Made by a program: the position numbers and the translations under genes. The notes beneath the pieces are model-generated. The model did no database searches, was not told the DNA's origin, and saw nothing but the letters and a program-made list of their open reading frames with translations. Source: DATEVL01 sp964448245 (GTDB lineage: Bacteria; Chloroflexota; Anaerolineae; Anaerolineales; E44-bin32). From it: a stretch of DNA of 53,166 nt. Of the stretch, positions 31,919-39,486 are shown piece after piece. Location of the stretch: the NCBI GenBank assembly GCA_964448245.1, contig CAYUWF010000003.1:1-53166 (forward strand). The letters are read 5' to 3'. Every line of letters begins with the position of its first letter. Position 1 is the stretch's first letter.

Positions 31919-32614
31919 TCAGGTTGTGACGAGCAAGCTCTCCCAGGGCGCGGCCAACGTCCCCGCTTCGGCCTCCGTCAGGGGCGACTGGCGCGCCAGA
32001 TTCCGCACGTACTCCTTGAGCTTCTTGATGTGCACGGCGGGGTGACCGTCGTTGTTCTCCAGCCGCGCCTCGGCGTGACAGAAGACAAGCAGCGGGACGA
32101 TCTCCCACGCCGCGCGATCGGGGAGGCGCCGCCGGAGCTGCCGGTCGAGGTCGGCCGCCTCACGCTCCGCCTGGGGCAGGAGGCTGCTCATCGTCGAAGG
32201 TTTGCCGGAGGGCACACCCTTCTTGAGCCGGGTCCGCCACAGGCTTCCGTCGCGCCACTTGAACACCCCCGGCTCGCCGACTGGAATCAGCGCCACGGCC
32301 GCCCGCTGGGTGAAGAGAGCGTGGCGGCAGCCGAGGAGGTAATGGTAGAGGCGGTGGCGGCCATCAAGACCCTTCAGCGCGGCGTCGAGGACCTGATCGC
32401 TGCGGCCGTGCTCGGGCCAGCGGCGCATCAGCATCGTGCCGATCTGCGAGGCGAGCAGACCCACCAGCGCCAGGCCCATCGTGACCCCGAGGCTGTCCGA
32501 ATCGCCCAGGGAGACGAGCAGGGCCACGACCATCACGCCCAGGCCGCCGAAGGAGAGGATCTTCGAAAGACGTCGTATGCGATCGATGCGGCGGACGTTC
32601 ATGTAACGTTGCAC
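31919..32614 (-). CDS. Predicted membrane protein of unknown function
   Basis: A 231-residue protein with two adjacent hydrophobic helices near the N terminus (about 20-37 and 41-64), then a soluble cytoplasmic domain with many charged residues (HRLYHYLLGCRHALFTQRAAVALIPVGEPGVFKWRDG ...). The pattern 'membrane helices then hxhhP.G..GhF' recalls NERD-type proteins, but catalytic motifs are not clear. It is convergent with the SPFH gene and 47 bases downstream of plsX, with which it may be co-transcribed. Confidence 0.75.
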   Translation of the reverse strand: MQRYMNVRRIDRIRRLSKILSFGGLGVMVVALLVSLGDSDSLGVTMGLALVGLLASQIGTMLMRRWPEHGRSDQVLDAALKGLDGRHRLYHYLLGCRHALFTQRAAVALIPVGEPGVFKWRDGSLWRTRLKKGVPSGKPSTMSSLLPQAEREAADLDRQLRRRLPDRAAWEIVPLLVFCHAEARLENNDGHPAVHIKKLKEYVRNLARQSPLTEAEAGTLAAPWESLLVTT

Positions 32615-32661
32615 GATGGGTTACTCCACAGGGGTGTAAGGAACGCGCGGGCCGCAGGCAT

Positions 32662-33690
32662 TCACTCGTTCGCCGACGCCTGGATGGACTGCCGCTCCAG
32701 ATAGGGCTCGAGGGCACGACGCAAGGCTTCGAGCAGACCGGCCTCGACTGAGGCGCGGGCGGCGCCGATGGCGTTGACCAGCGCTCGCGCGTCGGAGTGT
32801 CCGTGGCCGATGAAGACCAGTCCGTTCAGTCCGAGCAGCGGGGCAGCGCCGTACTCCGCCGGATCGAACAGGCGCCGGACGCGGGAAAAGGCCGGCCGCG
32901 CCAGCAGGCCCCCGACGGCCGTCAGCGGCCCGGCGGCGATCTCCTCCCGAATGATCTCGGTTAGAAAGCGCGCCACCGCTTCGCTCGTCTTGAGGAACAC
33001 GTTGCCGGTGAATCCGTCGGTGACGGCGACGTCGACAGCGCCGGTGTAGATCTCCTTGGCCTCGATGTTGCCGACGAAGTTCAATCCGGATGAGGCCAGG
33101 AGGGGGTAGGTCTCGTGGATCAAGGCCGAGCCCTTTCCCGGCTCCTCGCCGTTCGAAAGCAGGCCGACGCGCGGGCTCGGGATCCCGAGGGCAACCTGCG
33201 CATAGACAGCTCCCATTACGGCGAACTGGAGGATGTACTCGGGCTTGCAGTCGACGTTCGCGCCGATATCGAGGATGACGGCGCGCCCGCCGCGTATCGG
33301 GAACAGCGCCGTCAGGGCGGGACGCCGGACCCCTCGCAGCCGGCCGAGGCGGAGCAGGGCGGTGGTCATGGCACCGCCGGTGTTCCCGGCGGTGACGAAG
33401 GCCTGCGCCGCGCCGCGGCGAACCAGCTCGATGCCGACCGCCATCGAGCTGTCGGCCTTCCCGCGCGCGGCGGTGACCGCCTTGTCGGCCATCTCGACGA
33501 CTTCGGAGGCGTCGGCGATGCTGATCCTCCCGGCGCGATCCCCGTGCGGCGCGAGAAGCTGCTCCAGGCGGGTGCGCGGGCCGGCCAGGACGAGCGGGTC
33601 ATTCCAGCGTTCGACGGCGGTCAGCGCCGCTTCGACCTCCGGCTGGGGGTGTTGGTCGCTCCCCATGGCGTCGAGGACGATGCGGGTCAC
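32662..33690 (-). CDS. plsX: Phosphate acyltransferase PlsX
   Basis: A 342-residue enzyme that makes acyl-phosphate from acyl-ACP for phospholipid synthesis. Hallmarks: IVLDAMGSDQHP at the start, AVTAARGKADSSM, FVTAGNTGGAM, RPALTALFPI, DIGANVDCKPEYILQFAVMG, VGLLSNGEEPGKG, FVGNIEAKEIYTGAVDVAVTDGFTGN and APLLGLNGLVFIGHGHSD. The start is GTG at 33690, preceded by GGAGG; the longer ORF runs back through the tRNA and is not real. Its usual partners (fabH/fabD/acpP) are not adjacent. Confidence 0.96.
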   Translation of the reverse strand: MTRIVLDAMGSDQHPQPEVEAALTAVERWNDPLVLAGPRTRLEQLLAPHGDRAGRISIADASEVVEMADKAVTAARGKADSSMAVGIELVRRGAAQAFVTAGNTGGAMTTALLRLGRLRGVRRPALTALFPIRGGRAVILDIGANVDCKPEYILQFAVMGAVYAQVALGIPSPRVGLLSNGEEPGKGSALIHETYPLLASSGLNFVGNIEAKEIYTGAVDVAVTDGFTGNVFLKTSEAVARFLTEIIREEIAAGPLTAVGGLLARPAFSRVRRLFDPAEYGAAPLLGLNGLVFIGHGHSDARALVNAIGAARASVEAGLLEALRRALEPYLERQSIQASANE

Positions 33691-33724
33691 GCGGGCCTCC
33701 GATGCGGCGAATCGGCGGTGATGG

Positions 33725-33752
33725 TTGACAGCGCGGGCAGCGCGGCTATAAT
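33725..33752 (+). promoter_or_regulatory. Consensus sigma-70 promoter of tRNA-Leu
   Basis: TTGACA (33725-33730), 16-base spacer, TATAAT (33747-33752): both hexamers are perfect. The tRNA begins 27 bases later. Confidence 0.9.
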
Positions 33753-33778
33753 ACCGCGCTGGGCATCCCCTGCGTCCT

Positions 33779-33860
33779 GCGCTGGTGCTGGAATTGGCAG
33801 ACAGGCATGGTTGAGGGCCATGTGCCGAAAGGCGTGGGGGTTCAAGTCCCCCCCAGCGCA
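33779..33860 (+). tRNA. tRNA-Leu (anticodon GAG)
   Basis: An 82-base class II tRNA. The acceptor stem gcgctgg/ccagcgc pairs fully, with discriminator A at 33860. The anticodon stem is catgg/ccatg with loop ttgaggg, giving anticodon GAG (reads CUC/CUU). A long variable arm (tgccgaaaggcgt) and T-arm ggggg-ttcaagt-ccccc follow. No CCA is encoded, so it must be added enzymatically. Driven by a consensus promoter; a hairpin at 33867 follows. Confidence 0.96.
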
Positions 33861-33866
33861 CTGTCG

Positions 33867-33922
33867 AGGCCGTCCTGAGCCGCAGTCCCGAGCGTAGCGA
33901 GGGAGAAGCCGAAGGACGGCCT
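33867..33922 (+). terminator. Repeat-derived hairpin after tRNA-Leu
   Basis: Arms aggccgtcct (33867-33876) and aggacggcct (33913-33922), 36-base loop carrying the gagcgtagcgaggg motif of the dispersed repeats, then ttcg. It could end the tRNA transcript but lacks a good T-run. The rest of 33923-34094 holds only repeat remnants. Confidence 0.45.
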
Positions 33923-34094
33923 TTCGATTCATGGCCGTGTCAGGCGCGCTGAGCGAAGTCCCTCGCGCCGCTCGGGATGGTATCGAAGCGCGCCCAAGCT
34001 CGGGGCGAGCTGCTCGGCCTCCTTCGACGGAGCCTGCCTGATCGACCGCGAAGCGTCCCCGAGGGAAGACGAAGGGCTCAGGATGCCTGAGCCC

Positions 34095-34838
34095 TCAGTG
34101 CTGCAGGATCTGTGAGAGGAAGAGCTTGGTCCGTTCTTCCTTCGGGTTGGTGAAAAGCTCCTGCGGGGTGGCCCGCTCGACGATCTTCCCCTCGTCCAAG
34201 AAGATCAACTCGTCGGCGGCCGCCCGCACGAATCCCATCTCGTGCGACACCACCAGCATCGTCATGCCTTCGCCGGCCAGGGCCAGCATGACGTCCAGCA
34301 CTTCCTTGATCATCTCTGGGTCGAGGGCGCTCGTCGGCTCGTCGAAGAGCATGATCTTAGGATTCATGGCGAGCGAGCGGGCAATGGCGACGCGTTGCTG
34401 CTGGCCGCCCGAGAGCTGTCCCGGATAGACGTCGGCCTTCTCGGGGATCCCGACGTGCTCGAGCTGCTGGCGGGCAATGCCTTCCGCCTCTTGGCGCGAG
34501 CGCCGGCGCACGACCCGCTGCGCCAGGGTCACGTTCTCGAGCGCGGTCAGATGCGGGAAGAGATTGAAGAGTTGGAAAACCAGTCCAATCTCTGCGCGGA
34601 CGGCATTCAACTGGCGCTGGTCGGTGGTCAGCCGCTTGCCCTCAACCCACACCTCGCCGCTGGTGGGCGCCTCGAGGTAGTTGATGCAGCGCAACAGGGT
34701 CGACTTGCCGGAGCCGCTCGGGCCGATGATGACCACCACTTTGCCGCGGCCCACCTCCAGGCTGACACCGTTGAGGGCTTCGACCTTGCCGAAGCGCTTG
34801 AAGAGATCCTTGACAACGATGATGGCCTCGTCATTCAT
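34095..34838 (-). CDS. Polar amino-acid ABC transporter ATPase (GlnQ/ArtP type)
   Basis: A 247-residue ABC ATPase powering uptake. Walker A is GPSGSGKST (about 36-44), the signature is LSGGQQQR, Walker B is IMLFDEPTSALDPE, and the switch His is in VSHEMGF. High similarity to GlnQ/ArtP-type subunits is evident in VVIIGPSGSGKSTLLRCINYLE. The ATG overlaps the permease stop by eight bases. Third gene of a binding protein-permease-ATPase operon. Confidence 0.96.
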   Translation of the reverse strand: MNDEAIIVVKDLFKRFGKVEALNGVSLEVGRGKVVVIIGPSGSGKSTLLRCINYLEAPTSGEVWVEGKRLTTDQRQLNAVRAEIGLVFQLFNLFPHLTALENVTLAQRVVRRRSRQEAEGIARQQLEHVGIPEKADVYPGQLSGGQQQRVAIARSLAMNPKIMLFDEPTSALDPEMIKEVLDVMLALAGEGMTMLVVSHEMGFVRAAADELIFLDEGKIVERATPQELFTNPKEERTKLFLSQILQH

Positions 34839-35709
34839 GCCGGCGCAGACGCCTCTCGTAGGCGGCGACCGCCATCGATAGGGCCACGGTTATCGTCAGA
34901 TAGAGAACGGCCAGCGTCATGTAGGCCTCCGGGAACCGGAACGTGCTGCCGGCGTACAAGCGGGCGATCTGGGTCATGTCGCGGACGGCCAGCACGGAGA
35001 CCAGCGACGAGTCCTTGACCATCGAGACGAAGTCATTGCCGAGGGCGGGCAGCACGTTGCGGATGGCCTGTGGCAGGATGATGTGGCGCATCGCCTGGCC
35101 GTACCTCATGCCGAGCGAGCGGGCAGCCTCCATCTGTCCCCGCCCGATGGACTGGATGCCGGCTCGAAAGACTTCCGCTAAAAACGCGCCGTAGGTTACA
35201 GCGAGAGCGATGATGGCGCGCGCAAGCATCGGTACGGCGTCGTTCTCAATCCCGCTGACCAGGCTGCCGAGGCCGGATAGCCCGATCGAGGAGAACCATT
35301 CGCCGAGGGCGTGCAGCAGATCGATCCCTACCGGCACCCCTACAAACGCGATGAAAAAAATCAGCACCAGCATCGGGATGCCCCGTACCACCTCGATGTA
35401 CATCCTGGCCACATTGTGGATCACGACGTTGTGGGACATGCGCCCCAGGCCGGCGATCAGCCCGAGGACGATCGCCAGCACATAGGCGATGATCGAGGTC
35501 ACCAGGGTTGTGGCGATGCCCACCTTGATCCACTGGAAAGCCTCGTTGAAGTTCGGGGTGGTGAGGATGCCGACCCAGGCCCACAGGATGACCACGACGA
35601 TCCCGATAAACCACCACGGAAGATCGACAAGGCGGCGACCGACCGATTCTTGGGCGCGCTTGGGCTTCGGTGCAGCCTCGACGAAAGACGTGGATGTGTG
35701 TTCTGCCAT
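34831..35709 (-). CDS. Polar amino-acid ABC transporter permease
   Basis: A 292-residue membrane permease of the HisMQ family. A ~30-residue charged N terminus is followed by about six hydrophobic segments and the ATPase-contact loop AARSLGMRYGQAMRHIILPQAIRNVLPALGNDF. YIEVVRGIPMLVLIFFI is the typical family N-terminal part of the transport domain. It may form a homodimer, since only one permease gene is present. It overlaps the ATPase gene. Confidence 0.95.
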   Translation of the reverse strand: MAEHTSTSFVEAAPKPKRAQESVGRRLVDLPWWFIGIVVVILWAWVGILTTPNFNEAFQWIKVGIATTLVTSIIAYVLAIVLGLIAGLGRMSHNVVIHNVARMYIEVVRGIPMLVLIFFIAFVGVPVGIDLLHALGEWFSSIGLSGLGSLVSGIENDAVPMLARAIIALAVTYGAFLAEVFRAGIQSIGRGQMEAARSLGMRYGQAMRHIILPQAIRNVLPALGNDFVSMVKDSSLVSVLAVRDMTQIARLYAGSTFRFPEAYMTLAVLYLTITVALSMAVAAYERRLRRHE

Positions 35710-35733
35710 TATTCAACCGCGGGCGTGCGACAG

Positions 35734-35800
35734 GCCGGTGCCCTCGGGGGTCCCCCCGTCGAGCACCGGCCCGCCAACGGGCTCGCCGACCGGGCGAGCC
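35734..35800 (-). promoter_or_regulatory. Two hairpins between binding-protein and permease genes
   Basis: Stem 1: gccggtgc/gcaccggc (35734-35741, 35763-35770). Stem 2: ggctcgcc/ggcgagcc (35780-35787, 35793-35800). They lie in the 113-base spacer of the ABC operon, where such structures commonly protect the upstream binding-protein message and lower downstream expression. No T-run is seen. Confidence 0.6.
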
Positions 35801-35822
35801 GGAGCGAATCAGACAGCCTGCC

Positions 35823-36653
35823 TTAGCCCAGGTCGTCGTAAGTGATCGTAAACGAAGGCCCGAAGAACCTCAGGTTGACGTCGGCCATGAAGCCGCTGTC
35901 GACCATCGCCTGCATGGCCGCGTTGACGGCCGCCACCAGATCGCTGCCCTTGGGGAAGATGAAGCCGAGCTGATCGCTCGAGAGCGACGGGCCGACTAGC
36001 TTGAGAGCGTCGGCGTTCTCACCCAGATAGCCAAGTCCGGCAGTTTCGTCGATGATCACAGCATCGACATCACCCGCGATCACCGCCTGCACCGCGAACG
36101 GGAACTGTTCGAAGGCGGAGATGCGTTCCTCGGGCAAGAATTTCGCCGCCGTCTCGTAGTTGGTTGTGCCCGTCTGCGTTCCGATCTTCAGGCTCTCATC
36201 GGCGACGATGTCCTCGATGCTATCGATGCGGGTCTCATCGAGACGCACCAGGAGGCGTTGATCGATATTGATGTAACCGTCGGAGAAGTCGACGATCTCC
36301 GCCCGGTCCTCGGTGATCGTGATTCCGTCCGCCGCGGCGTCGAACTGTCCGTCGGAAACAGCCTGGATCATGCCCTCCCAGGCTGCCTCGGTGAAGACCG
36401 GCTGGCAGTTGAGCAGCCGGCAGATCTCGTTCCAGACCTCATAGTCCCAGCCGCTGGGCGCTCCCGTGGCGGGGTCGAGATAGTTGAAGGGCAGGTAGGC
36501 GTTCTCGACCGCCACCGTGACCTCTCGGCCGCCTAGATCCGGCATGCCTGCAACTGCACCGCCGCTGGGTGGTTCCGTGGCCGCCGTCTGCGAGGTGCAG
36601 GCAGCGAGGGCCAAGGTCAGCAGGACCAGCAGGTAGAGCATTTGCTTCTTCAT
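35823..36653 (-). CDS. Polar amino-acid ABC transporter substrate-binding lipoprotein
   Basis: A 276-residue family-3 solute-binding protein. Signal peptide with lipobox LAAC (Cys about 19), then VTVAVENAYLPFNYLDPATGAPSGWDYEVWNEICRLL, DAAADGITITEDRAEIVDFSDGY, and KIGTQTGTTNYE. The aromatic and Arg/Asp pattern fits binding of polar or charged amino acids; which one is unclear. The ATG at 36653 sits behind GGAGGAGAG; the 64-residue upstream extension is rejected. First gene of the transporter operon with its own promoter at 36760. Confidence 0.95.
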   Translation of the reverse strand: MKKQMLYLLVLLTLALAACTSQTAATEPPSGGAVAGMPDLGGREVTVAVENAYLPFNYLDPATGAPSGWDYEVWNEICRLLNCQPVFTEAAWEGMIQAVSDGQFDAAADGITITEDRAEIVDFSDGYINIDQRLLVRLDETRIDSIEDIVADESLKIGTQTGTTNYETAAKFLPEERISAFEQFPFAVQAVIAGDVDAVIIDETAGLGYLGENADALKLVGPSLSSDQLGFIFPKGSDLVAAVNAAMQAMVDSGFMADVNLRFFGPSFTITYDDLG

Positions 36654-36759
36654 CTCTCTCCTCCAGATTGGATGCGGTTTCTCCCGAAGTCCTCTCGGGG
36701 TGGCGTTGCGCGCAGGGGAAGGGCGCGTTCTCATCCGGGCGGCCACGTGACACCTTAGA

Positions 36760-36788
36760 TTAATAACCTGACTCCCGCAGGAACGCAA
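36760..36788 (-). promoter_or_regulatory. Promoter of the amino-acid ABC operon
   Basis: Minus strand TTGCGT (36783-36788), 17-base spacer, TATTAA (36760-36765), with a ~107-base leader to the ATG. A moderate match. Confidence 0.5.
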
Positions 36789-36804
36789 GCAGAAGGCGAC
36801 GCAA

Positions 36805-37548
36805 TCAACCGTCCGGATCGGCCGCCGAGCCCGACGGCAGCCCAACGTGGATGCGCTGGCTCTCGAAGGGCAGGTAGGGACCGATCATCGTCAGAACCTG
36901 CTGGGCGGGCAGGCTGAGGGAGGCGTGGGCCGGCAATAGGTCCAGCAGGAGCTGCAGATCCGTCCCGGGCTGCACGGCTCCGGCGCGCTCGGCGAGCGCC
37001 TGCAACAGGCGGGTCTGGGCGAGCAGGGCCGCGGACGGGTCGTCCCGCAGCAGCGCCAGGACGTTCAAGGCCGCCGCACCATCGACCGTCGACTCACCGG
37101 CCGGGACGCCGCCCAGGAAGTCGATCAGGGCGGCGAAGCCCTCGGCGTCGACGACGACGACGGCGTCGAGCGGAAGCGTGGTCAGGGAGGCCAGGGCCTG
37201 CGCCGAGTCGGACCCGGAGGCGTAGGCCTCCCGCACCGTTGCCCCGTCCGGGAGCGTTTGGTTCGTCGGGAAGCCGAAGAGGAAGAGCTCCTTACCCGGC
37301 GGTCGAAAGGAGGCCAGCCAGACCGCGAGCAGTTCGCTCGAGCCGGGGTCGAGGGAGTCCACGCCCAGGATCAGGATGGTGACTTGGGGGGTCCCGACGG
37401 AGGCCCCGGTGGGCGTGACGCGGGCGGTTGGCGTGTGAAAGAGATTCGACGATGACGAACGCGGGCGCAGAAGCGCCGTCGCCACGCCCAGCGCGAAGAA
37501 GCCGACGGCGGCGGCGATAAGGATAGTGCGGAAAGAGATCGATCGCAT
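36805..37548 (-). CDS. LCP (LytR-CpsA-Psr)-like protein, probably catalytically degenerate
   Basis: A 247-residue membrane-anchored extracellular protein. N-terminal TM (about 8-27), a Ser/Thr-rich linker, then an LCP-like core: VTILILGVDSLDP (about 55-67), FGFPTNQTLPDG where active LCPs have a 'PRDT' arginine motif, and DAVVVVDAEGFAALIDFLGGVPA, which matches the LCP polyprenyl-pocket stretch. True LCPs transfer glycopolymers from undecaprenyl lipid to the wall; the missing arginines suggest lost or altered transferase activity. The stop lies 151 bases before the ABC binding-protein gene. Confidence 0.75.
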   Translation of the reverse strand: MRSISFRTILIAAAVGFFALGVATALLRPRSSSSNLFHTPTARVTPTGASVGTPQVTILILGVDSLDPGSSELLAVWLASFRPPGKELFLFGFPTNQTLPDGATVREAYASGSDSAQALASLTTLPLDAVVVVDAEGFAALIDFLGGVPAGESTVDGAAALNVLALLRDDPSAALLAQTRLLQALAERAGAVQPGTDLQLLLDLLPAHASLSLPAQQVLTMIGPYLPFESQRIHVGLPSGSAADPDG

Positions 37549-37692
37549 GAGACGCCGAGGGTGTAGACGCGTCGGCGGGCGGATTGTACTCCGAGCCGCG
37601 GGCGCACCATCAATCCATGATCTCTGTCATATCGGACGACCAAGCGGCCAGCCTGTTGGAATCAGCGGCCTTGTTGTTTAGGCTTGCGGACG

Positions 37693-37830
37693 CCCCACCC
37701 CCTACCCCCTCCCCGATGACCACGGATACCCAGATGTAGGCGCAGACGGGGAGGGGGATAGTAATCTCAAGGGGACGGGGGCGGCGGAGCCGCCCCCGTC
37801 CCCTTGAATGACTCCCTCCCCCTGACTCTC
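37693..37830. repeat. GC-rich two-hairpin repeat, copy A
   Basis: A C-rich arm ccccaccccctaccccctcc (from 37693) pairs with cggggaggggg (37747-37757). Then a perfect 18-bp stem caaggggacgggggcggc/gccgcccccgtccccttg (37768-37785, 37789-37806) with loop gga. Copy B at 40802 has the same layout and loop but a different stem. The surrounding 37549-37937 contains no gene. Confidence 0.75.
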
Positions 37831-37937
37831 ACCCTGGCCTACGGACTCCTGATGATGCAGGGGGCCCTCCGCTGCGCTACGGGGTGCTGCGCGAAGGGCA
37901 GGATGGAGGTGGGAGGGCCCCAGTGAGGGCTAGATTG

Positions 37938-38132
37938 TCAGAATCCGCGGAGAAGGGCCTCTGCGGCGGCGTGACCCAGAATGAAGGCCGCCACCGCCAG
38001 CATGCCGACGGGGATGGCGCGCATCGTCCGGGGATGGTGCACCGCGAATCCGGTGACGGCGGCGGCCATGCGCCAAAAGGCGCCTTGCATTCGGGCCCGA
38101 GTCGAGCACCATACCCTTCGCACGGCTGTCAT
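37938..38132 (-). CDS. Small single-TM protein
   Basis: A 64-residue protein that starts with an ATG overlapping the stop of the 76-aa gene (ATGA), so translational coupling supports it. The N terminus is basic (RRVWCSTRARMQG); one hydrophobic helix spans about 35-57 (TMRAIPVGMLAVAAFILGHAAA). It is the last gene of the ftsZ transcript. No family recognised. It could be a chance ORF. Confidence 0.5.
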   Translation of the reverse strand: MTAVRRVWCSTRARMQGAFWRMAAAVTGFAVHHPRTMRAIPVGMLAVAAFILGHAAAEALLRGF

Positions 38133-38359
38133 CTCGAAGTGCTGATGCGCACGATGCGGCCGCGCTCGTCGGCCACGACGCGCACGATGCGCGTCAGACT
38201 CTTGCCGCCGGGGAGCGACGCCTTGCCCTTGTAGGTGAGCAGGACCAGCGCCCAGTCGTTTCCCCCGGGTTGCGGGCGCACCGTCGGCGCGACGCCGTCC
38301 ATCTCGGGGAACGTCCGCAATACTTGGCGTGTGACTTTCTCGATCGTCCCCTTCTCCAT
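38129..38359 (-). CDS. Small soluble protein downstream of ftsZ
   Basis: A 76-residue protein, ATG one base after the ftsZ stop. Helix then beta-strand pattern: EKVTRQVLRTFPEMDGVAPT, WALVLLTYKGKA, TRIVRVVADERGRIVRISTS. The C-terminal half resembles the last ~35 residues of the TPR/caspase-like protein (HFARLTLDSTGKVLKLAVSR), another 'VTRxLTKhISDG...V...A.LTLD..G+VhKhxxSR' unit. The two may share a small domain. Function unknown. Confidence 0.7.
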   Translation of the reverse strand: MEKGTIEKVTRQVLRTFPEMDGVAPTVRPQPGGNDWALVLLTYKGKASLPGGKSLTRIVRVVADERGRIVRISTSR

Positions 38360-38360
38360 C

Positions 38361-39476
38361 TCAGCCTCCGCTACTCCGCAGGAAGCTCCGACGACGCAGG
38401 AACGCCGGCAGGTCGAGGTTCTGCTCGGCCTGCGGCGCGGTGTGCACGACCGAGACGTCTTCGGCTTCGGGCGCCGGTACCGTCTCGACCGCCTGGCCGC
38501 CGATGCCGGTGACGATCAGGATCGCCTGGGCGCGCCCGGTCATGCCCGGTTCGGTCGTGGCGCCGAAAATCAGGTCGACGTCCGGCGAGAACGACTGACG
38601 CAGGTCCTCCACGGCCTCGCCGATGTCGAACAGAGTGAGATCGTCTCCGCCGGTGAAGTGGACCAAGACGCCGCTGGCCTGTTCCAGGCTGTCGACCTCC
38701 AGCAGCGGATGGCGCAGCGCCTGGCGGATGGCGGTGTGGGCCATGCGATGGCCTTCGCCGATGCCGATCGCCATCAGCGCCCCGCCGCCGTGCTGCATCA
38801 GCTCGCGCACGTGGGCGAAGTCGACATTGATCAGCCCGGCGCGGGTGATCAGCTCCGAGATCCCCTGGACGCCCTGGCGCAGGACGTCGTCCGCCAGACG
38901 GAAGGCGACCTCCAAGCTGAGCTCGCGGGGAACGATCTTCAACAGACGGTCGTTGGGCACGGTGATCAGAGTGTGGGTATGAGGTTGCAGGAGACGGATG
39001 CCCTCGGCGGCATTGCGCATGCGCCGGGTCATTTCGAAGCCGAAGGGCATCGTGACGATGGCGATGACCACGGCGCCGATCTCGCGGGCGATCTCGGCTG
39101 CCACCGCGGCGGCGCCGGTGCCTGTTCCACCGCCCATCCCGGCGGTGATGAAGACCATGTCGGCGCCGGAGAGGGCGTGCGCCAGCTCGCGGCTGCTTTC
39201 CATGGCGGCGGCGGCGCCGATCTTCGGATCCCCGCCGGCCCCCAGGCCGCGCGTCACGCGCGGGCCGAGCTGAATTCGCACCGGCGCCAGCGACGAAGAC
39301 AGCGCCTGGGCGTCAGTGTTGGCGGCGATGAAGTCGACCCCATCCAGCCCGAGCTCGATCATGCGGTTGATGGCGTTCTGTCCGCCGCCGCCGAGGCCGA
39401 TGATCTTCACCATGGCCATTCCTACCGGGGCCGCCGTTGGCGCGGCCATCGTTTGTAGCATCACGTTGTCGCTCAT
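38361..39476 (-). CDS. ftsZ: Cell-division GTPase FtsZ, divergent
   Basis: A 371-residue tubulin-like GTPase forming the Z ring. It has IIGLGGGGQNAINRMI, AANTDAQAL, GLGAGGDP, the tubulin signature GMGGGTGTGAA and a C-terminal LDLPAFLRRR core peptide like that which binds FtsA/SepF. In the T7 synergy loop the sequence is NVDFAHV: the second acidic residue of canonical N-x-D-F-A-D is His222. The ATG at 39476 follows GAGGAG. Its neighbours are not division or wall genes, so it may be a second FtsZ. Confidence 0.92.
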   Translation of the reverse strand: MSDNVMLQTMAAPTAAPVGMAMVKIIGLGGGGQNAINRMIELGLDGVDFIAANTDAQALSSSLAPVRIQLGPRVTRGLGAGGDPKIGAAAAMESSRELAHALSGADMVFITAGMGGGTGTGAAAVAAEIAREIGAVVIAIVTMPFGFEMTRRMRNAAEGIRLLQPHTHTLITVPNDRLLKIVPRELSLEVAFRLADDVLRQGVQGISELITRAGLINVDFAHVRELMQHGGGALMAIGIGEGHRMAHTAIRQALRHPLLEVDSLEQASGVLVHFTGGDDLTLFDIGEAVEDLRQSFSPDVDLIFGATTEPGMTGRAQAILIVTGIGGQAVETVPAPEAEDVSVVHTAPQAEQNLDLPAFLRRRSFLRSSGG

Positions 39477-39486
39477 GCTGGTCTCC

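Noticed and set aside
32662..33861. 399-codon version of plsX
   Set aside because: The extension reads through tRNA-Leu and its promoter; the GTG at 33690 has a GGAGG site and starts the family motif.
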